Assembly: GCF_036850765.1 (NCBI RefSeq)
Contig: NC_089490.1
Span: forward strand, 132,894,522-132,958,521
Source: Saccopteryx bilineata
Taxonomy: Eukaryota > Chordata > Mammalia > Chiroptera > Emballonuridae
Reading direction: 5' to 3'
Length of the DNA: 64,000 nt
The translations under genes were made by a program, and so were the position numbers. Positions 48,066 through 60,424 of this stretch are shown piece after piece (position 1 is the first letter of the stretch; every line of letters begins with the position of its first letter). Below the pieces are notes generated by a model that searched no databases, was not told the DNA's origin, and saw only the letters and a program-made list of their open reading frames with translations.

Positions 48066-51000
48066 CTGATTATCTGAGCATAGCTCATCATCCTGAACGT
48101 TTTGGTTGAAAAGTTACCTAGACTGTCAAGTCTTTACTGGTACCATTCCAACCTGAGTAAGATCATTTTTTCTTCCTTAATGGGAAGGAAGACCATCCGT
48201 TTCTAAAATCTGGATTCTCCTTTTTATGTTACTGAGGGTTTGGATTTTGTCCTGTCTTTTGCTAGAGGCCAGGGAAAACTACCATTTGAAAAAAAGAAGT
48301 GAAAGTAACCCTTTGGGGAGTGAGGACTGACTAGGCCACTGTAGAAACCCTGATGGTTTGGGAGACTAGTACCCAGAGAGGGACTCAGACTCTGCTGGAA
48401 GTGTCAGGGGCATGAGAGGAGTCCCTCTGGGGGCACCACAGAGTGCCAAGAGCATGAGGGCGTGTGGAAGGATAGCAGCGGGCAACACCAGAAGATTCAT
48501 AAGTTCCCAGAGAGGGTGGTGGTACCAGGGTGGGGTTTGACAGAGGAGAACACTTGTCACCATACTTCTGAGCCGGGTCAGTACTTTCATGCTCCCCAAA
48601 TGAGGCCCTTCAGGGAGAGGATAGCAGTTGTGCATTAACCAGACCATTATATTATGTTTGTGTGTAAATTCCTTCATAGGACTCGAGTCCTCCAGGCTAA
48701 GTGCTGTGCCTTCTCTCTCTGCATCCTCTGTGCTCAGCATAGTGCTAAGCTCCTATATTTGTTGACTAAAACCCTTATCTGTGGATTAGTCACTTGAGAC
48801 TCAGTGATTTGTGACTTGTTTAAGGTCATAGATTCATAACGAAATTTTATCTAAAAGCCAAAGTGTCCATTGGTTGAGGCCTTGCTCTTGCCAGCAAACC
48901 CTTGAGGGTATGAAGAGGTGTCTGGTACTTCTGCTTTTTGCTGGTGCTTTGTTGAGCCCATGGTCAAGTACAGGGAGGACCTGAGAAGCAATAGTGTGAT
49001 CTAGAAGCCTGGCCAGTGAATAGATTGATAAATGTGTGGAGTCCAGAACAGATAAATCTTCTCATCCAATTTTGGCTCCAGGGAACCACCCACATCTATT
49101 CTTATTAGTTCATTCTAAAGATATTTAGGAATGGGGATGTTATACATCAGTTTCTTTCTCTGACATCTGTGTTTTACATTTATGCTCGGCAAAGTAGTGA
49201 AAAGAGCATGGGTTTTTATCCACTCATTCAACACTATTTACTGAGCAGTATTCCAGCATTTACTGGCTGGTTGTGTAAGGGTCAGCTGGTCCATCTCTGT
49301 GCATTTCAGGTTACACATGTATAAAATGAAGACAAGTTGGTTATTGCCAGGTTGGTTTAAAGTTTAAGAGAGGATGAGGATATGAAAACTGAGCATGTGT
49401 TAACGTCACTTAATCCTCTCATCAGGGCCAGTGACAGATGATTATTCCTCTTTTGTCTTGCACTGCTAGGGAGGCAATGGAAGAGGGGCTTCTGAAATAT
49501 TGTTGACACCCTGCTTGGTTTATTAAGTTATTGTGAAACAAGAGAGGCAGGACTTACCAGGGCAGTTTCTGCTGGGCCTGTCACATTAACAATGCATACT
49601 AAACATGCATGTAGTCAGTCAATTACTCTGACCTATGGACTGAATGTGGCATTTTAATAATGCAGGAAAGGTGCGATTTGTGACACAATGTTTCTCCTTC
49701 TGGCTGTGGTCTCTTCCTATACATTGAGCAAAACAAGTTCCCAGTAAAAGAAGATTTTGTTGTTTCCACAAAAATTTGCTATCAGTTAGGACTAGACATA
49801 TTATCTACACAAAGTATGAAGACCCTTCCCCACACATTCCCCCTCCCTCAATTTAGGCTAAGATAAGATAAAATTCCATTTCTTCTTTATGTCAAAGCTT
49901 AGAGTTAAGCATTCCAGGACTCTGTGGTTAGCTTTGCAAGGCCATCAGAAACCTGTGCCAACTTCCAGCTCCACCACTAGGTGGCCTCCTGGTCCATGCC
50001 GACTGCTAATGCTCCGGCCATCACATCCATGCTCAGGCAGCAAGACGGAAGAATGGGGAGAAGAAAAGAGCTTTTTATTTATTTTTTTATTTTTTATGAA
50101 AAGACTTTGCTAAAAGAAACCAATAAAAATAAAAAAGACTTGCCCAAGTCCCACACAATCCCTCTCAGGCATGTGGCCCATGCAGTAAAGGCTGGACAAT
50201 GTAGTCTGGGATTCCCACACCAAGGAGGAAAGGGAGGCTGGCCTTTCAGAGTCGGCCAGTAGCAGTCTCTCTCACCTCTCCTGTGCTGGAGAAGACAGTG
50301 TTTTCCTTCTCTGTGTTTCTCCCACTCTACACAGAAACCCTTGTTAATATCTTGACATCTTAAACTGAGGGAAACAGAAGTGAGGTCACTCATGTTTTCA
50401 TCCTAGGCCAAAATGTAAGAAGAAATGATATCATTTCCCTACCCACACTCATGGTCTTTTTCTCTATATCGATGCACAGAGCTCACGTTAAAACTACCCT
50501 CCAAAGAGCAAATAAATGATTCTTGTCCTGACACTGATCACGGGGTACTGTGTAGTTGGGCTCTGGAGTGTCATTGCCTTCAGCAGAACCAGAACATTCC
50601 ATTTGGTTCAAGAGGAACAACTCTAAGGAAAGGATAACCACTTCAACACACTAGGGTCTCCTGGGTGAAGAATGGAGTTCTGTTGGGACCTGGACCTGGA
50701 CCTGTATTCATTCATTTAATGATTATAGAGAGTCCTCTTATCTCAAGAAGGAATGTTCACCTCTTACCTTTCATGCAATAAAATAAAGATTAATAAAATA
50801 ATAAACAATAGGGTGTGGCAAATTCAAGGTCACAATATTTCACAGGATACCCATTATCTGTTACTCTGGATTATAGGCCATAGTAGAATCGAAGTCAGAA
50901 TTTAAGATGGTGATTGGAGTGAGGGGTTGGGAAGAAGGGTTAGTGCCTGAAAGTCTGACTCAGCTCTGGGGGAGTCATTAAATCCTGAGTGAACCTGAGC

Positions 51001-52183
51001 TGTGTCTTCCTCCTTAAAGTGATGATATGAATGTCATAGGACCATTTTAGCATTAAATTAGGTGGGGAAACCTAACACAGGGCTGACACACGAGAACTCA
51101 GTAATTTCTTTTTCTCAGAGGGGAGCAATAGAGAACAAAGGAACAAGAAAGGAAGGTGGGGATGGTATGAACAGTTGAAGTAGAAGCTGTTTTAAATAAG
51201 TCCTTACCAATCCACCAGTCGAAGTCCATCAAAACTCTTGCAAGAAAGCAAGCACACCATCCATTCCACTTGACTTCATTCTACTTTGAGACCAGTTCTG
51301 TTCAGCAGACATAGTTTAATTATAAGACAAATCGAGGAGTTATTTTTTTAAACGACTGTAGTCAAAATTTCTTTCAAGGTTATAAATAATACTGGAGTTA
51401 TTCTTTAAAAAGTTGAACCTTAATAATTGTATTTTATTTTCCAAAAAGGACACAACTGTAAGACGTCCTGTGAGTGCATTCCTGCTACTCACTTTTCCCT
51501 TTCCCTCTCGCCTCCCCCTTCTCCTACCCCAAAGACAGCGGGTGACCAGTCTTTGAAAGTACTCGGCTCACAAAGGTGCTAACACAGGTCCTGAAAAGAG
51601 CTCCTGTGAATTCCCCTTCCCCCAAGACACACCCTGGGCTCCCCACTGAGGATCACTGCACCCACCTCTGCGCTGCACTGCCAAGCTGGCTTGCTGTCTC
51701 ACTCACAGGTGGGTATGCAGGGAAGAAGCAGCCAGAGGAAGACTTCAAATAACTCCAAGCAGAAGCTTCATGGCTGCAGGGCCTCCAAACCTGAGCCCTC
51801 GGAAGACCAGAGTGTTGTTTTTCTACAGACACTCTAATATGTATTTTTGAGTTTTCATCTGAAGATGGGGAAACAAACGCTGAGCTCAGAGTTGTGGGTA
51901 TTAACTAGGAGCCTGTGGGAAAGGGTCCAATGCAGTGTTCACTGCAGAGAGCATGTACATGTGGTCTCCAATCTCTAAACCCAGCCCCAAATTCTCTACC
52001 ATTCTTCAGGCATGTATTGGTGAAATCCATATGGTTGGTTCCTGTTGTATTTACATACAGGGCGAGGCAAAGGTAAGTTTACAGTTGTGAATACAGGGAA
52101 CTCAGAGTTTATTGTTGCATTATTATTAGCAGCACCTAATCCTCTGTATCCTTGCGGTAGGGTCAGTTTGTAGACTGGGACTC
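48066..52183. other. Long unique stretch, no gene recognised
   Basis: A MIR-like element is visible at about 49180-49400. No coding frame with a domain, no SINE and no transposon end was seen. A polypyrimidine/C-rich stretch lies at about 51490-51530. Confidence 0.4.
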
Positions 52184-52201
52184 AAAAGAGCTGAATAACT
52201 T

Positions 52202-52912
52202 GTGGGAATGCAGATTTGTGTAGCCACTGTGGAGAACTGTATGGGGTTTCCTCAAAAAATTAAAAATGGAACTGCCTTTTGACCCAGCTATCCCACTTTT
52301 AGGAATATATCCTAAGAATATCAAATCACTGATTCAAAAGAAGATATGCATTCCCATGTTTATGGCAGCATTGTTCACAATAGCCAAGATATGGAAACAG
52401 CCCAAGTATCCGTCAGTGGACGAGTGAATTAAAAAGCAGTGGTACATATATACAATGGAATACTATGTGGCCACGAAAAAGAAGGAAACCTTACCTTTTG
52501 TGACAACATGGATGGACCTGGAGATTATTATGCTAAGTGAAATTCTCCAGGCAGAAAAGAACAAATATCATATGATCTCACATATATGTGGAATCTAATG
52601 AATAAAGTGAACTGAGAAACAGAATAGAGGCAGAGGTGGGGTTACAGGGCACGGAGGGACAGCTGTCACAGGGAAGGGGGATGAGAGAATGGGATCAGAG
52701 AAGGTGAAGGGATTAGTGAAACTATATATATATAACACATAAATACAGATAACAGGACAGCAAACCCCAGAGGGATGGGGGGAGGGAGTAGGGGGAGGTG
52801 GACAAGGGGGTATAAAAAGGGTTACGGGGTGGGAGTGAGGGAGTTATATTCAGTGGGACACTTGAATCCATGTAAACACAATAAATTAAAATTAATAAAA
52901 ATTAAGAAAATA
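52202..52912 (+). mobile_element. 5'-truncated LINE-1 (ORF2 end and 3' UTR)
   Basis: A perfect 18-bp duplication aaaagagctgaataactt flanks it (52184-52201 and 52913-52930). The plus strand encodes the ORF2 C-terminus in pieces (MAALFTIAKIWKQPKYPSV, WYIYTMEYYVATKK). A TGA splits the frame after these. A G-rich 3' UTR ('ggggtgggagtgagggag') and an A-rich tail follow. Confidence 0.95.
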
Positions 52913-53499
52913 AAAAGAGCTGAATAACTTACTCTGGTAAATAAATGGTAAGGAGGACACTTGAACCCAGGTCCCCATTGTCTATGCTCTTTTCATGACT
53001 GTAGCCACCATGTTTGTAGGGCTTATGTCTCTAGGACCTCAATGCTGCCTTCTTCAAAGGGCGCGTTAGTCTGTGTTCCAGGCCTCTGAAGTAGCAGCTT
53101 TTTGGGGGTCCAGGAGGGGAGAATTGCGGGGTGCCCCCTGCCCCTGGAGGATAGGACTCACCTTGTTAGCACCCTGCCTCCAGCTCCTCTGGTTGTGGTG
53201 TGGGTGGGGTGATTAAACGTTGACTGCAGTGTGACAGTCAAATTGGGAAAGTCAGCCTGGTTGAGTCCTGAAAGCCTTATCACCCTTCCGTTGCGATCAT
53301 TGACAGAATGCTTGTCCCAGGACCGGGAAGGGATGACTCACCACGGAACCAGTTACTGACAGTGAAAACAAATCTATGAATCCATTCTGCGAGCAAGGGG
53401 TAAGGTAATGGTGTTTACAAACTCAGCTGCGGCTTTTCCACGCTGTATTTTCATTGCAAACAAACCTGGAGAAACCCAAGCGTTGTTTGCAGAACGGCA

Positions 53500-53760
53500 G
53501 GCTGGTTGGAGAAGGGGAGGCCCTGGAGAGAGGGAGGCAGAAGGCAGCCTGGGCTGCTGCGGAGACGCCCCGGTTCCCGGGTGCAGAGCGGCTCCGGGTC
53601 CGGACGGCGCCGGTGGCTACGGCCGCCCGCAGCCTTCAGCGCGCACGCACACTGCCACCTAGGGAGCTCGCGGGGCGCGTCCCCTCCCGCCCTACCCTTT
53701 CCTCTGCTGAGACTGGCCGGGGCTTTGGCGACCGAGCCAATCCAGCTCCTGCTTCTGCAC
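53500..53760. promoter_or_regulatory. CpG-island-like segment
   Basis: This stretch is dense in CG dinucleotides ('cggacggcgccggtggctacggccgcccgcag', 'gctcgcggggcgcgtcccctcccgcc') in a window where CG is otherwise rare outside SINEs. It is not part of a recognised SINE or LTR. Open frames through it on both strands show no domain. It could be the promoter or first exon of an unannotated transcript. Confidence 0.6.
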
Positions 53761-53764
53761 GACA

Positions 53765-54370
53765 TCCCTGCAAGGGACTCCCCTTGGGCAACAGAAAACG
53801 TACGAAAAACCAGGTCTCACTTTGCCAAGTTTATCTCGCTGACCTTACCCCCAGCCCAACAGAGGCCCTGCACTTTGGGAAGACCCTCTCCCTAAATGTA
53901 CCGTTCAGGTCCTTGTAAATTCAATTAGTATCCCCAAGTACGATGTCCGGATGGGAAAGTTGGACATGGAAAAAAACTGATAGGAAAAAAATGGATTCAT
54001 TTGGAATACGGCTGGAGGAGAGCTCTGCGGATACGCTTGACCGCAGGAAAGACCAACAAGTAAGTGGGTCGTAGAACAAATTAAGTATGAAACATTGTTG
54101 GAGGCGAAAATGACTAAAGGGAAGCTGTCCTACTTCAGGCACATCATGAGAAGGCAGGGTTCTTAGGAAAAGACTACTGTAATGTTGGCGAAATCAAGGC
54201 TGCGGGAAAAGAGGAAGACCAATAGGATAGAAGGCATAGGCATGAACCTGCAGGAGAAGGGCTGCTGAGGACGGCTCACTTAGGGTCCCCAGGAGTTGGA
54301 GCTCACTTAGCAGCACATAAAAACAGAGGTCAACTTTCTTTCCCAATCTATGAACCTGTTGACCTGTTTG
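53765..54370. other. Unique sequence downstream of the CpG-rich segment
   Basis: No repeat or coding domain was recognised. Candidate splice donors cannot be assigned without transcripts. Confidence 0.35.
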
Positions 54371-54488
54371 CTCTCTGTAAAGCCAGTAGCCATGGCCACC
54401 ATCACAGCTGCCTGGCCAATGCAGGTTCACTTTTGATTGGAACTGAAGGTTATGAAACAATGGAGCCAAGAACTGGTGGGCCATTAGC

Positions 54489-54826
54489 CTTTTTTTTTTT
54501 TTTTTTTTTTAAACAGGGACAGAGAGTCAGAGAGAGGGATAGACAGGGACAGACAGGAACAGAGAGAGATGAGAAGCATCAATCATCAGTTTTTTGTTAC
54601 GACGCCTTAGTTGTTCATTGATTGCTTTCCCATATGTGCCTTAACCACGGGCCTTCAGCATATTGAGTACCCCTTGCTTGAGCTAGCGACCTTAGGTCCA
54701 AGCTGGTGAGCTTTTTGCTCAAGCCAGATGAGCCTGCACTCAAGCTGGCAACCTCGGGGTCTCAAACTTGGGTCCTTCCGCATTCCAGACCGATGCTCTA
54801 TCCACTGCGCCACTGCCTGGTCAGGC
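54489..54826 (-). mobile_element. CCTGACCAGGCGG-type SINE in the LTR
   Basis: Poly-T tail, standard body and head 'ccactgcctggtcaggc'. gccattagc is duplicated (54480-54488 and 54827-54835). Confidence 0.95.
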
Positions 54827-55232
54827 GCCATTAGCTTTAATCCTACCTTGTACCAGGCAGGCAAGAAATACACATAGTGAGAAAACACTTAGCTTTCCAT
54901 TCAGGGCTCCCAAAGCCACTGACTTATCCGAGTTTCCTAGAATCAAAGGTTTGTACCTCACCAGCCTTATTCACCTCTGTTCCCCATCTCCTTCTCTCTG
55001 CACAAACTCTGCACAAACTGGCTTCTCCTTCAGCACTCTGCCATCTTGGCTGCTTCTCCTCTCCTCCACGTGGTTTTTCTCTGCTCTCCCCTCTAATGCT
55101 AATCTCAGGAACTGAGAGAGAGCAAGCTCCTGGTCTGCCTCATTTTATAGTGTAGAAATCAAAACCTTTAATCCAATATACAAGCAAGGAAGTCTCTGAT
55201 GCAAAGTCACTTAGGGTGGGAAAGGTTTAGTC

Positions 55233-55749
55233 CAGGGGTCCCCAAACTTTTTACACAGGGGGCCAGTTCACTGTCCCTCAGACCGTTGGAGGGCCGGACT
55301 ATAAAAAAAACTATGAACAAATCCTTATGCACACTGCACATATCTTATTTTAAAGTAAAAACAAAACAAAACAGGAATACAATATTTAAAATAAAGAACA
55401 AGTAAATTTAAATCAACAAACTGACCAGTATTTCAATGGGAACTATGGGCCTGCTTTTGCCTAATGAGATGGTCAATGTCCAGTTACATATTTATCACTG
55501 CTAGCCGTAACAAGTGATATGACGCGCTTCCGGAGCCGTGAGGCGTGCATCCCACATCACTAGAAGTAGTACTGTACGTGAGTGACGCCGCGCTTTGTGG
55601 TGCCGCCACATATAGTGCAGTCACATCCTCTGCTCCTCTCACTGACCACCAATGAAAGAGGTGCCCCTTCCGGAAGTGCAGCGGGGCTGGATAAATAGCC
55701 TCAGGGGGCCGCATGCGGCAGGCCATGGGCCAGGGTTTGGGGATCCTTG
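55233..55749. mobile_element. Non-autonomous hAT MITE, long variant (517 bp), in the LTR
   Basis: The left end is CAGGGGTCCCCAAACT. The right end is mutated (CAAGGATCCCCAAACC on the reverse strand). The flanks gtttagtc (55225-55232) and gcttagtc (55750-55757) differ at one base. Relative to the copy at 36318 it has an extra internal segment of about 150 bases (about 55480-55635) rich in CG. Confidence 0.9.
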
Positions 55750-55904
55750 GCTTAGTCTTAAAACTAAGCCTTAGGGTATAACGACCCTGTCTACTTACAG
55801 CCTGTCCCTCACACCCAATGCAAACTATAAGCAAGCAAACCTATATATCATATTTACAAACTTATTTGACCAACACTCTCCCACTGATCATAAAAAGAAA
55901 ACAA

Positions 55905-56340
55905 ACAACAAAAATAGTTCATATGTATTGATAACTCCCCAGGTACCAAGCTCAGTGTGACATGTTTTACATGCATCATTTTACTTAACTTTTCCCCAAA
56001 CCTTTAAGGTTTTTCAAGTATTATCTTCATGTCATAGATGAAGAAACAAGCTTAGAAACATTAGGTAAGTCACTTTACCCAAGAGGACTCAGCTAGTAAG
56101 CTGTGGTGCCAAATTTTAAACCCAGGGCCTATAACTTACTCTCTTAGATTATAGTTCCTACAGAAGTGATCAGATCCCACCCAGTCTTTATATATTGAGC
56201 TTTTACACAGGCCATATATTCTGAATAGGGCTTTGCATGTATTTTATCATCTTTAATTCTTAAAATAGCTCTGTAAAGTATATACAAATGATAAGACTTT
56301 TTTTTTGTAAATAAAGAAAACTAGGCTCAAAGAAGTTACT
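55905..56340 (+). repeat. MIR-like remnants
   Basis: Two MIR-like blocks: about 55910-56150 ('catagatgaagaaacaagcttagaaacattaggtaagtcac') and about 56200-56340 ('cttaaaatagctctgtaaagtatatac'). Confidence 0.6.
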
Positions 56341-56344
56341 AGTC

Positions 56345-56735
56345 TTCTTCCATTGGCTGTTGCACCTGTATGCAATCTTTGGAATTGGGTAGGGGAGAAA
56401 GATGAAAAGAACTTTCATTATTGCTAATATTCTTGAGCCATTGAGTTAACTGGCCACCTGAGGCTACCCTACCTCTGGATACCTTCTTATGAGAAATGAC
56501 AGATATGTGTATATATCTGTCATTTTTTTTCAAGGATATGATTTAGGATTTCTGTTATTTGTGAATGAAAGTATACCAGCTGGCACAACTGAGATTCAAA
56601 CACAGGTCTGTCAGACCCCAAGAGCTACCAGACGTGTTTCCTAGGCCACCGTCCTACTTCCTACATTGTATTATGAAACTGTTAAAAGGTTACAAGTTCT
56701 CCAGGGAAATGTAGATTTCTACATGTAGAACTGTG
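56345..56735. other. Unique or unrecognised sequence
   Basis: Nothing recognised between the MIR-like remnants and the mini-provirus. Confidence 0.35.
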
Positions 56736-56741
56736 TGGTAG

Positions 56742-57158
56742 TGTTGGGCAAACAAGTTTGTAACAAAGGTTTTTAGGTTCGCTCACTTGTATTGGGGCAG
56801 CGCCATGTGTGTGTAGTCTATGGAAGGCTGCGGGTGCTTGCCCTCAGGGCTGCAGATTGCAAATTGTGGATTGCCTGCCTCCATAGGGAGGGGCGACTGT
56901 TTGCTGGAGAAGGGGTATTTATGCCTGGGCTGCTTTGCTAGGAAGTGCTGAGGGGCTTGGGAGCTCTGCTGAGGCTGGTGGGGGCCTGTGAGAAGAAAAG
57001 GAAGCGGTCTTCCCTGCTTTTTTGCTCTGTTCACCGTCCGCCATTACTAGACTTTAATAACGGAATGGCCCAACATTTTCTGGCTCCACAGTCCCTTTAC
57101 CATCTGTCTGAATCCATTGAGAACCTGCACGGCCAAGCCATCGGCCGCTGGCCTTACA
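56742..57158 (+). repeat. 5' LTR of mini-provirus (417 bp)
   Basis: TGTTGGGCAAACAAG...GGCCTTACA. It shares the start and the 3'-terminal 'ccatctgtctgaatcc...gaacctgca' block with the larger class III LTRs but lacks their middle. Confidence 0.9.
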
Positions 57159-57160
57159 TC

Positions 57161-57179
57161 TGGCGTAGTTGGTAAGATT
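57161..57179 (+). promoter_or_regulatory. Primer-binding site, tRNA-Ser type
   Basis: TGGCGTAGTTGGTAAGATT lies two bases after the LTR. It differs from the exact complement of the tRNA-Ser (AGA/TGA) 3' end at three positions, all transitions. Confidence 0.65.
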
Positions 57180-57193
57180 CGGATCGGATCAGT

Positions 57194-57900
57194 ATGGAGC
57201 TGCCACCACCCTTGAGGGGTGGGGTAGAGGACTGGTCGTTCCTCCCCAGTGTATAGTTCCCCATGGCTGTCCTTTTGGGGACCTTGGGCTGGCTGTTTTT
57301 TACAGCCCAAAAGCTCCAGGATGAGCTGTAAACCGAGCAGCAGCAATGGCACGAGCTGGAATGGTCACAAAAGAAAGAGCTACAGGTACAACGCCTGGAA
57401 CTGGAAAGGTCTCTGATCAAGGAGGCTGAGCGGGTTAATGAGTTGCAGTTTCCCTGGAAGTTGAACGTTGGCAGTGGCAGTTGTTGGAGGCACAACTGCA
57501 GGTTTAGCTTTAGGCTGAGAGCTGGCAGCTGCAGGAGCTGAAGGTGGAGCTGTGCCAGCAGAATGGCTTTGAGTCTGCGAGAACAGACATTTCCAGCTTT
57601 TCTTCTGAGGATGAAGAGGCTTGGGCTGAAGCTGCCATGAGCACACTCAGAGCTTAGCCAGTGGTCGCCCAGAAAGTAAAAACCCAGCAGCAAAAAGTCC
57701 CTCAGGGACAGCCATAGCCTCCCCAAATAATGGAGCACTCTGTGGTCCAGCCCTAAACCTGGGCAGAGCTGATAAAATTGGGGGTACTGGTAGTCTGGTT
57801 GCTGCAATTGTGGAACATAGGGGTGGATGACATCATGCTCTCCAGAGAAGAGCCACTGTTGCCACACACTTCTCCTTGAGGCAGGGTCTTCAGGGCTGCT
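57194..57900 (+). pseudogene. gag: Class III gag remnant
   Basis: It starts MELPPP..., then keeps the hydrophobic string AVLLGTLGWLFFT and a Gln/Glu/Leu-rich stretch (KKELQVQRLELERSL). These parts parallel the gag start of the provirus at 3745. Several stops and frame changes are present. Later strings such as 'tcttctgaggatgaagaggc' match the Ser-Glu-Asp segment of that gag. The minus-strand frames here are shadows. Confidence 0.7.
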
Positions 57901-58326
57901 GTGATGACAGGAATGAAGGTGGAGGCCTGAGGCGCCATGTGACCTAGTTGCCTATAGTGGATCTTTACCTTGGTGATTTGCACAGACACCTGGACTATTG
58001 TGGACTAATCATTGAGTGGTGTGATGGACTCTGAGACTGCAACCAGAGGAGGGCACCGGCTCCCTTATTGGATGGATATGATGCACCAAAGACACTTTAA
58101 GGCTTCCATGGACCTAGCCCTGGACTATACAGGCCCTCCCACCTATTGTGGGGAAGGGGCTAGAGATGGGCCTCCGGTTTGCACCTTGGGCAGAGTGCTC
58201 AGGGAGACATTGTGAAAAGCTCCTTTGCAATTGTTGCACTTGTATAATTTATTCTGTTGCTAGAGTTTGTTTATGTAATGTACCTCATTCTTCCCACAGG
58301 GATACCTGTGGTGTACAAGCAATCCA

Positions 58327-58339
58327 AAAGGGGTGGAAT
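58327..58339 (+). promoter_or_regulatory. Polypurine tract of the mini-provirus
   Basis: AAAAGGGGTGGAA ends directly at the 3' LTR, the expected place for the plus-strand primer. Confidence 0.75.
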
Positions 58340-58758
58340 GTTGGGCAAACAAGGTTGTAACAAATGTTTTTAGGTTTGCTAGCTTGTTTTGGGGCAGTGC
58401 CATGTGTGTGTAGTCTATGGAAGGCTGCGGTGCTTGCCCTCAGGGCAGCAGTTTGCAAATTGTGAATTGCCTGCCTCCATGGGGAGGGGTGATTGTTTGC
58501 TACTGTTGGTCAGAGAAGGGGTATTTCTGCCAGGCCTGTTTTGCTAGGGAGTGCTGAAGGGCTTGGGGGCCCTGCTGAGGCTGGTGGGGGGCCTGTGAGG
58601 AGAAAGGGAAGCGATCTTCTCTGCCTGTTTGCTCGTCTGTCATTACTGCACTTGAATAAATGGAATGGCCTACCATTTTCTGACTCCACAGTCCCTTTAC
58701 TGTCTGCCGAAATCCTGTGCGAACCTACATGGCCACGGTAGTGGCCACTGGCCTTACA
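58340..58758 (+). repeat. 3' LTR of mini-provirus (419 bp)
   Basis: It pairs with 56742-57158 over its whole length, with scattered substitutions and a small insertion near 58500. Confidence 0.9.
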
Positions 58759-58763
58759 GGTGG

Positions 58764-60420
58764 GACCAGGAGGCATAGAATTTTATCCTGACTCTTCCTT
58801 AGGTTTGACAAGGAGAAGACTCTGCGATGTCCCCAGTGAAATTACAGCATGCCAGAGGGAGGAAGGGAGAGAGAGACATCAAGGGGTTAACCGGTTAACT
58901 GCAAAACCAACAAAAAGCTGCGCACACTCCTGAGTGTGTGTTGGAATTATTAAATTAACTTCCAGGTGGCTACTCACAAGATTATCCAAAAGAGAGAATA
59001 GTCAGGCACTGTGGGACCCCAGGAGCCTCTGGGTTTTGTTTATACGTGCGCTTTCCGCCTCCTCTGGGCCTCTCCCAGATCTAGCCCTCTCCCCTTTCTC
59101 CCAAACTTTTCTTCTATAGCTGGCATAAATTCTCTCAGAGAGGCTTACATCATTCTCCTCCCACACGTGATGAATAAAAACACTTGGAAAGCTCGGAAAG
59201 GTACCTTTCCTGCCCAGCTGTGCTGCCAGTGGTTCAGACTCCAGGCCCCAGGGCAGGGCAGCTCTTTTTTTTTTTTTTCTTTGCTAACAATGGCCTCATA
59301 CCCTATGTTTTAAAAAGACTTTTCAGTTGTGGAATTAACAGTTTTGTTTCACAGGTTGCCTCCTGACTTGCTTGGGAAATAAGACACAAATGAATAAGAT
59401 AGTAAGAAAATTTGAGTACCAAAATGGAATGATCAAGTTGATGTATGTCTCTGAAAGTCTGAGAAAGAGTAAAAAGTAAATACATCTGGTTAATGAGTAT
59501 TCTGCAAAAGTAAAAGGTGCAGATAAAACAAAACAAAACAAAATGGCTCATCTTTATTAATAGAACCTTCTTTGTTCCAAACTCTGCTTGACTTTTCATT
59601 CCACCTTACGTCCAGCTCTATCCGGAGCCTGGTGAACTGAAGATTGTCATTTGGTAGTGTAGAGGGGCAGGTGGACTACTGTCTGCTGTGATTGGGGAAT
59701 GGCATACTTGGGTTTATAAAATAAACATGCTGTTTAGTAATATCCTGTTTACAACTGTCAAAGAAATAAGACTCAGTTGAGTGTACCTCATGGTGAAACC
59801 ACATAGAACAGAGTGACCTTCCTGTGATGGTTGTGCAAGACTTTTCCCTTAGAATTGTGCAGAGTCACAGGTCAACTATGATCATCGCTGCAAGGAAATT
59901 GGGAAATAATGGTTCCAGGTCGATGGAGTGCTAAATATGCCAGCTTTGACCTAATTGTATATAGTTGCTGGGAACACGTTTGAATAGCTTGGGCTAATAA
60001 GCCTGTGAACATACCTGTGCATGCCTCTCAGTAAGGGGCTTTGACTGCCTCCCTTCTGGGGGATTAAAGCCCTGAAGAACTGATGGGCTGGGCCTGTTTT
60101 GGTACATAGTGGGGTGGTCGAGAGCCCTATTCCATGACAAGCTTCTGACAGTTGGATAAGTTATATTACTGCTGGTGTCTGCCTTTATCTATTTATGGAA
60201 TGGGCATTCCAATGTTTCCTTGCTTCCCAGAAAGTTGTAGAGGGTAACTTTGTCTGTAAAGTAGCTTTAGATGTAGGCACCATGTCAATGTATAAATTTA
60301 CCTGTGCTATTTATTTTCTTAGGATGGTGGGGCCGTTGTGAAATAAATTGCTTCAGTTCCTGAGCCTACAATTGAATGGCAAATGAATAATAATGGAGTT
60401 TTAGGCTTATAAAATCAACA
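58764..60420. other. Unique or unrecognised sequence
   Basis: No gene or repeat family was recognised. Short frames near 59011-59313 lack domains. Confidence 0.35.
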
Positions 60421-60424
60421 GAGA

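Larger units (their letters stand above)
54376..55875 (-). repeat. Solo class III LTR carrying a SINE and a hAT MITE
   Basis: The minus strand starts TGTTGGTCAAATAAGTTTG and ends GGCTTTACA. The perfect duplication ctctc (54371-54375 and 55876-55880) flanks it. Its 5' end is of the same form as the LTR of the provirus at 3781-4304. Confidence 0.95.
56742..58758 (+). mobile_element. Class III (ERV-S-like) mini-provirus, internally deleted
   Basis: LTRs at 56742-57158 and 58340-58758 enclose only about 1.18 kb. A primer-binding site of the tRNA-Ser type (57161-57179) and a polypurine tract (58327-58339) are in place. The interior holds gag remnants and a 3' segment but no recognisable pol. The flanks ggtag (56737-56741) and ggtgg (58759-58763) fit a worn 5-bp duplication. 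LTRs differ at many sites and by small indels, so it is much older than the provirus at 19716. Confidence 0.88.

Noticed and set aside
53454..53918. Open frame of about 150 codons through the CpG-rich segment
   Set aside because: Overlapping frames are open on both strands, as expected from GC-rich DNA. No domain, repeat or start context supports coding.
57154..57867. Minus-strand open frame of 237 codons
   Set aside because: It runs antisense to the class III gag remnant, has low-complexity Ser/Leu composition and no domain.
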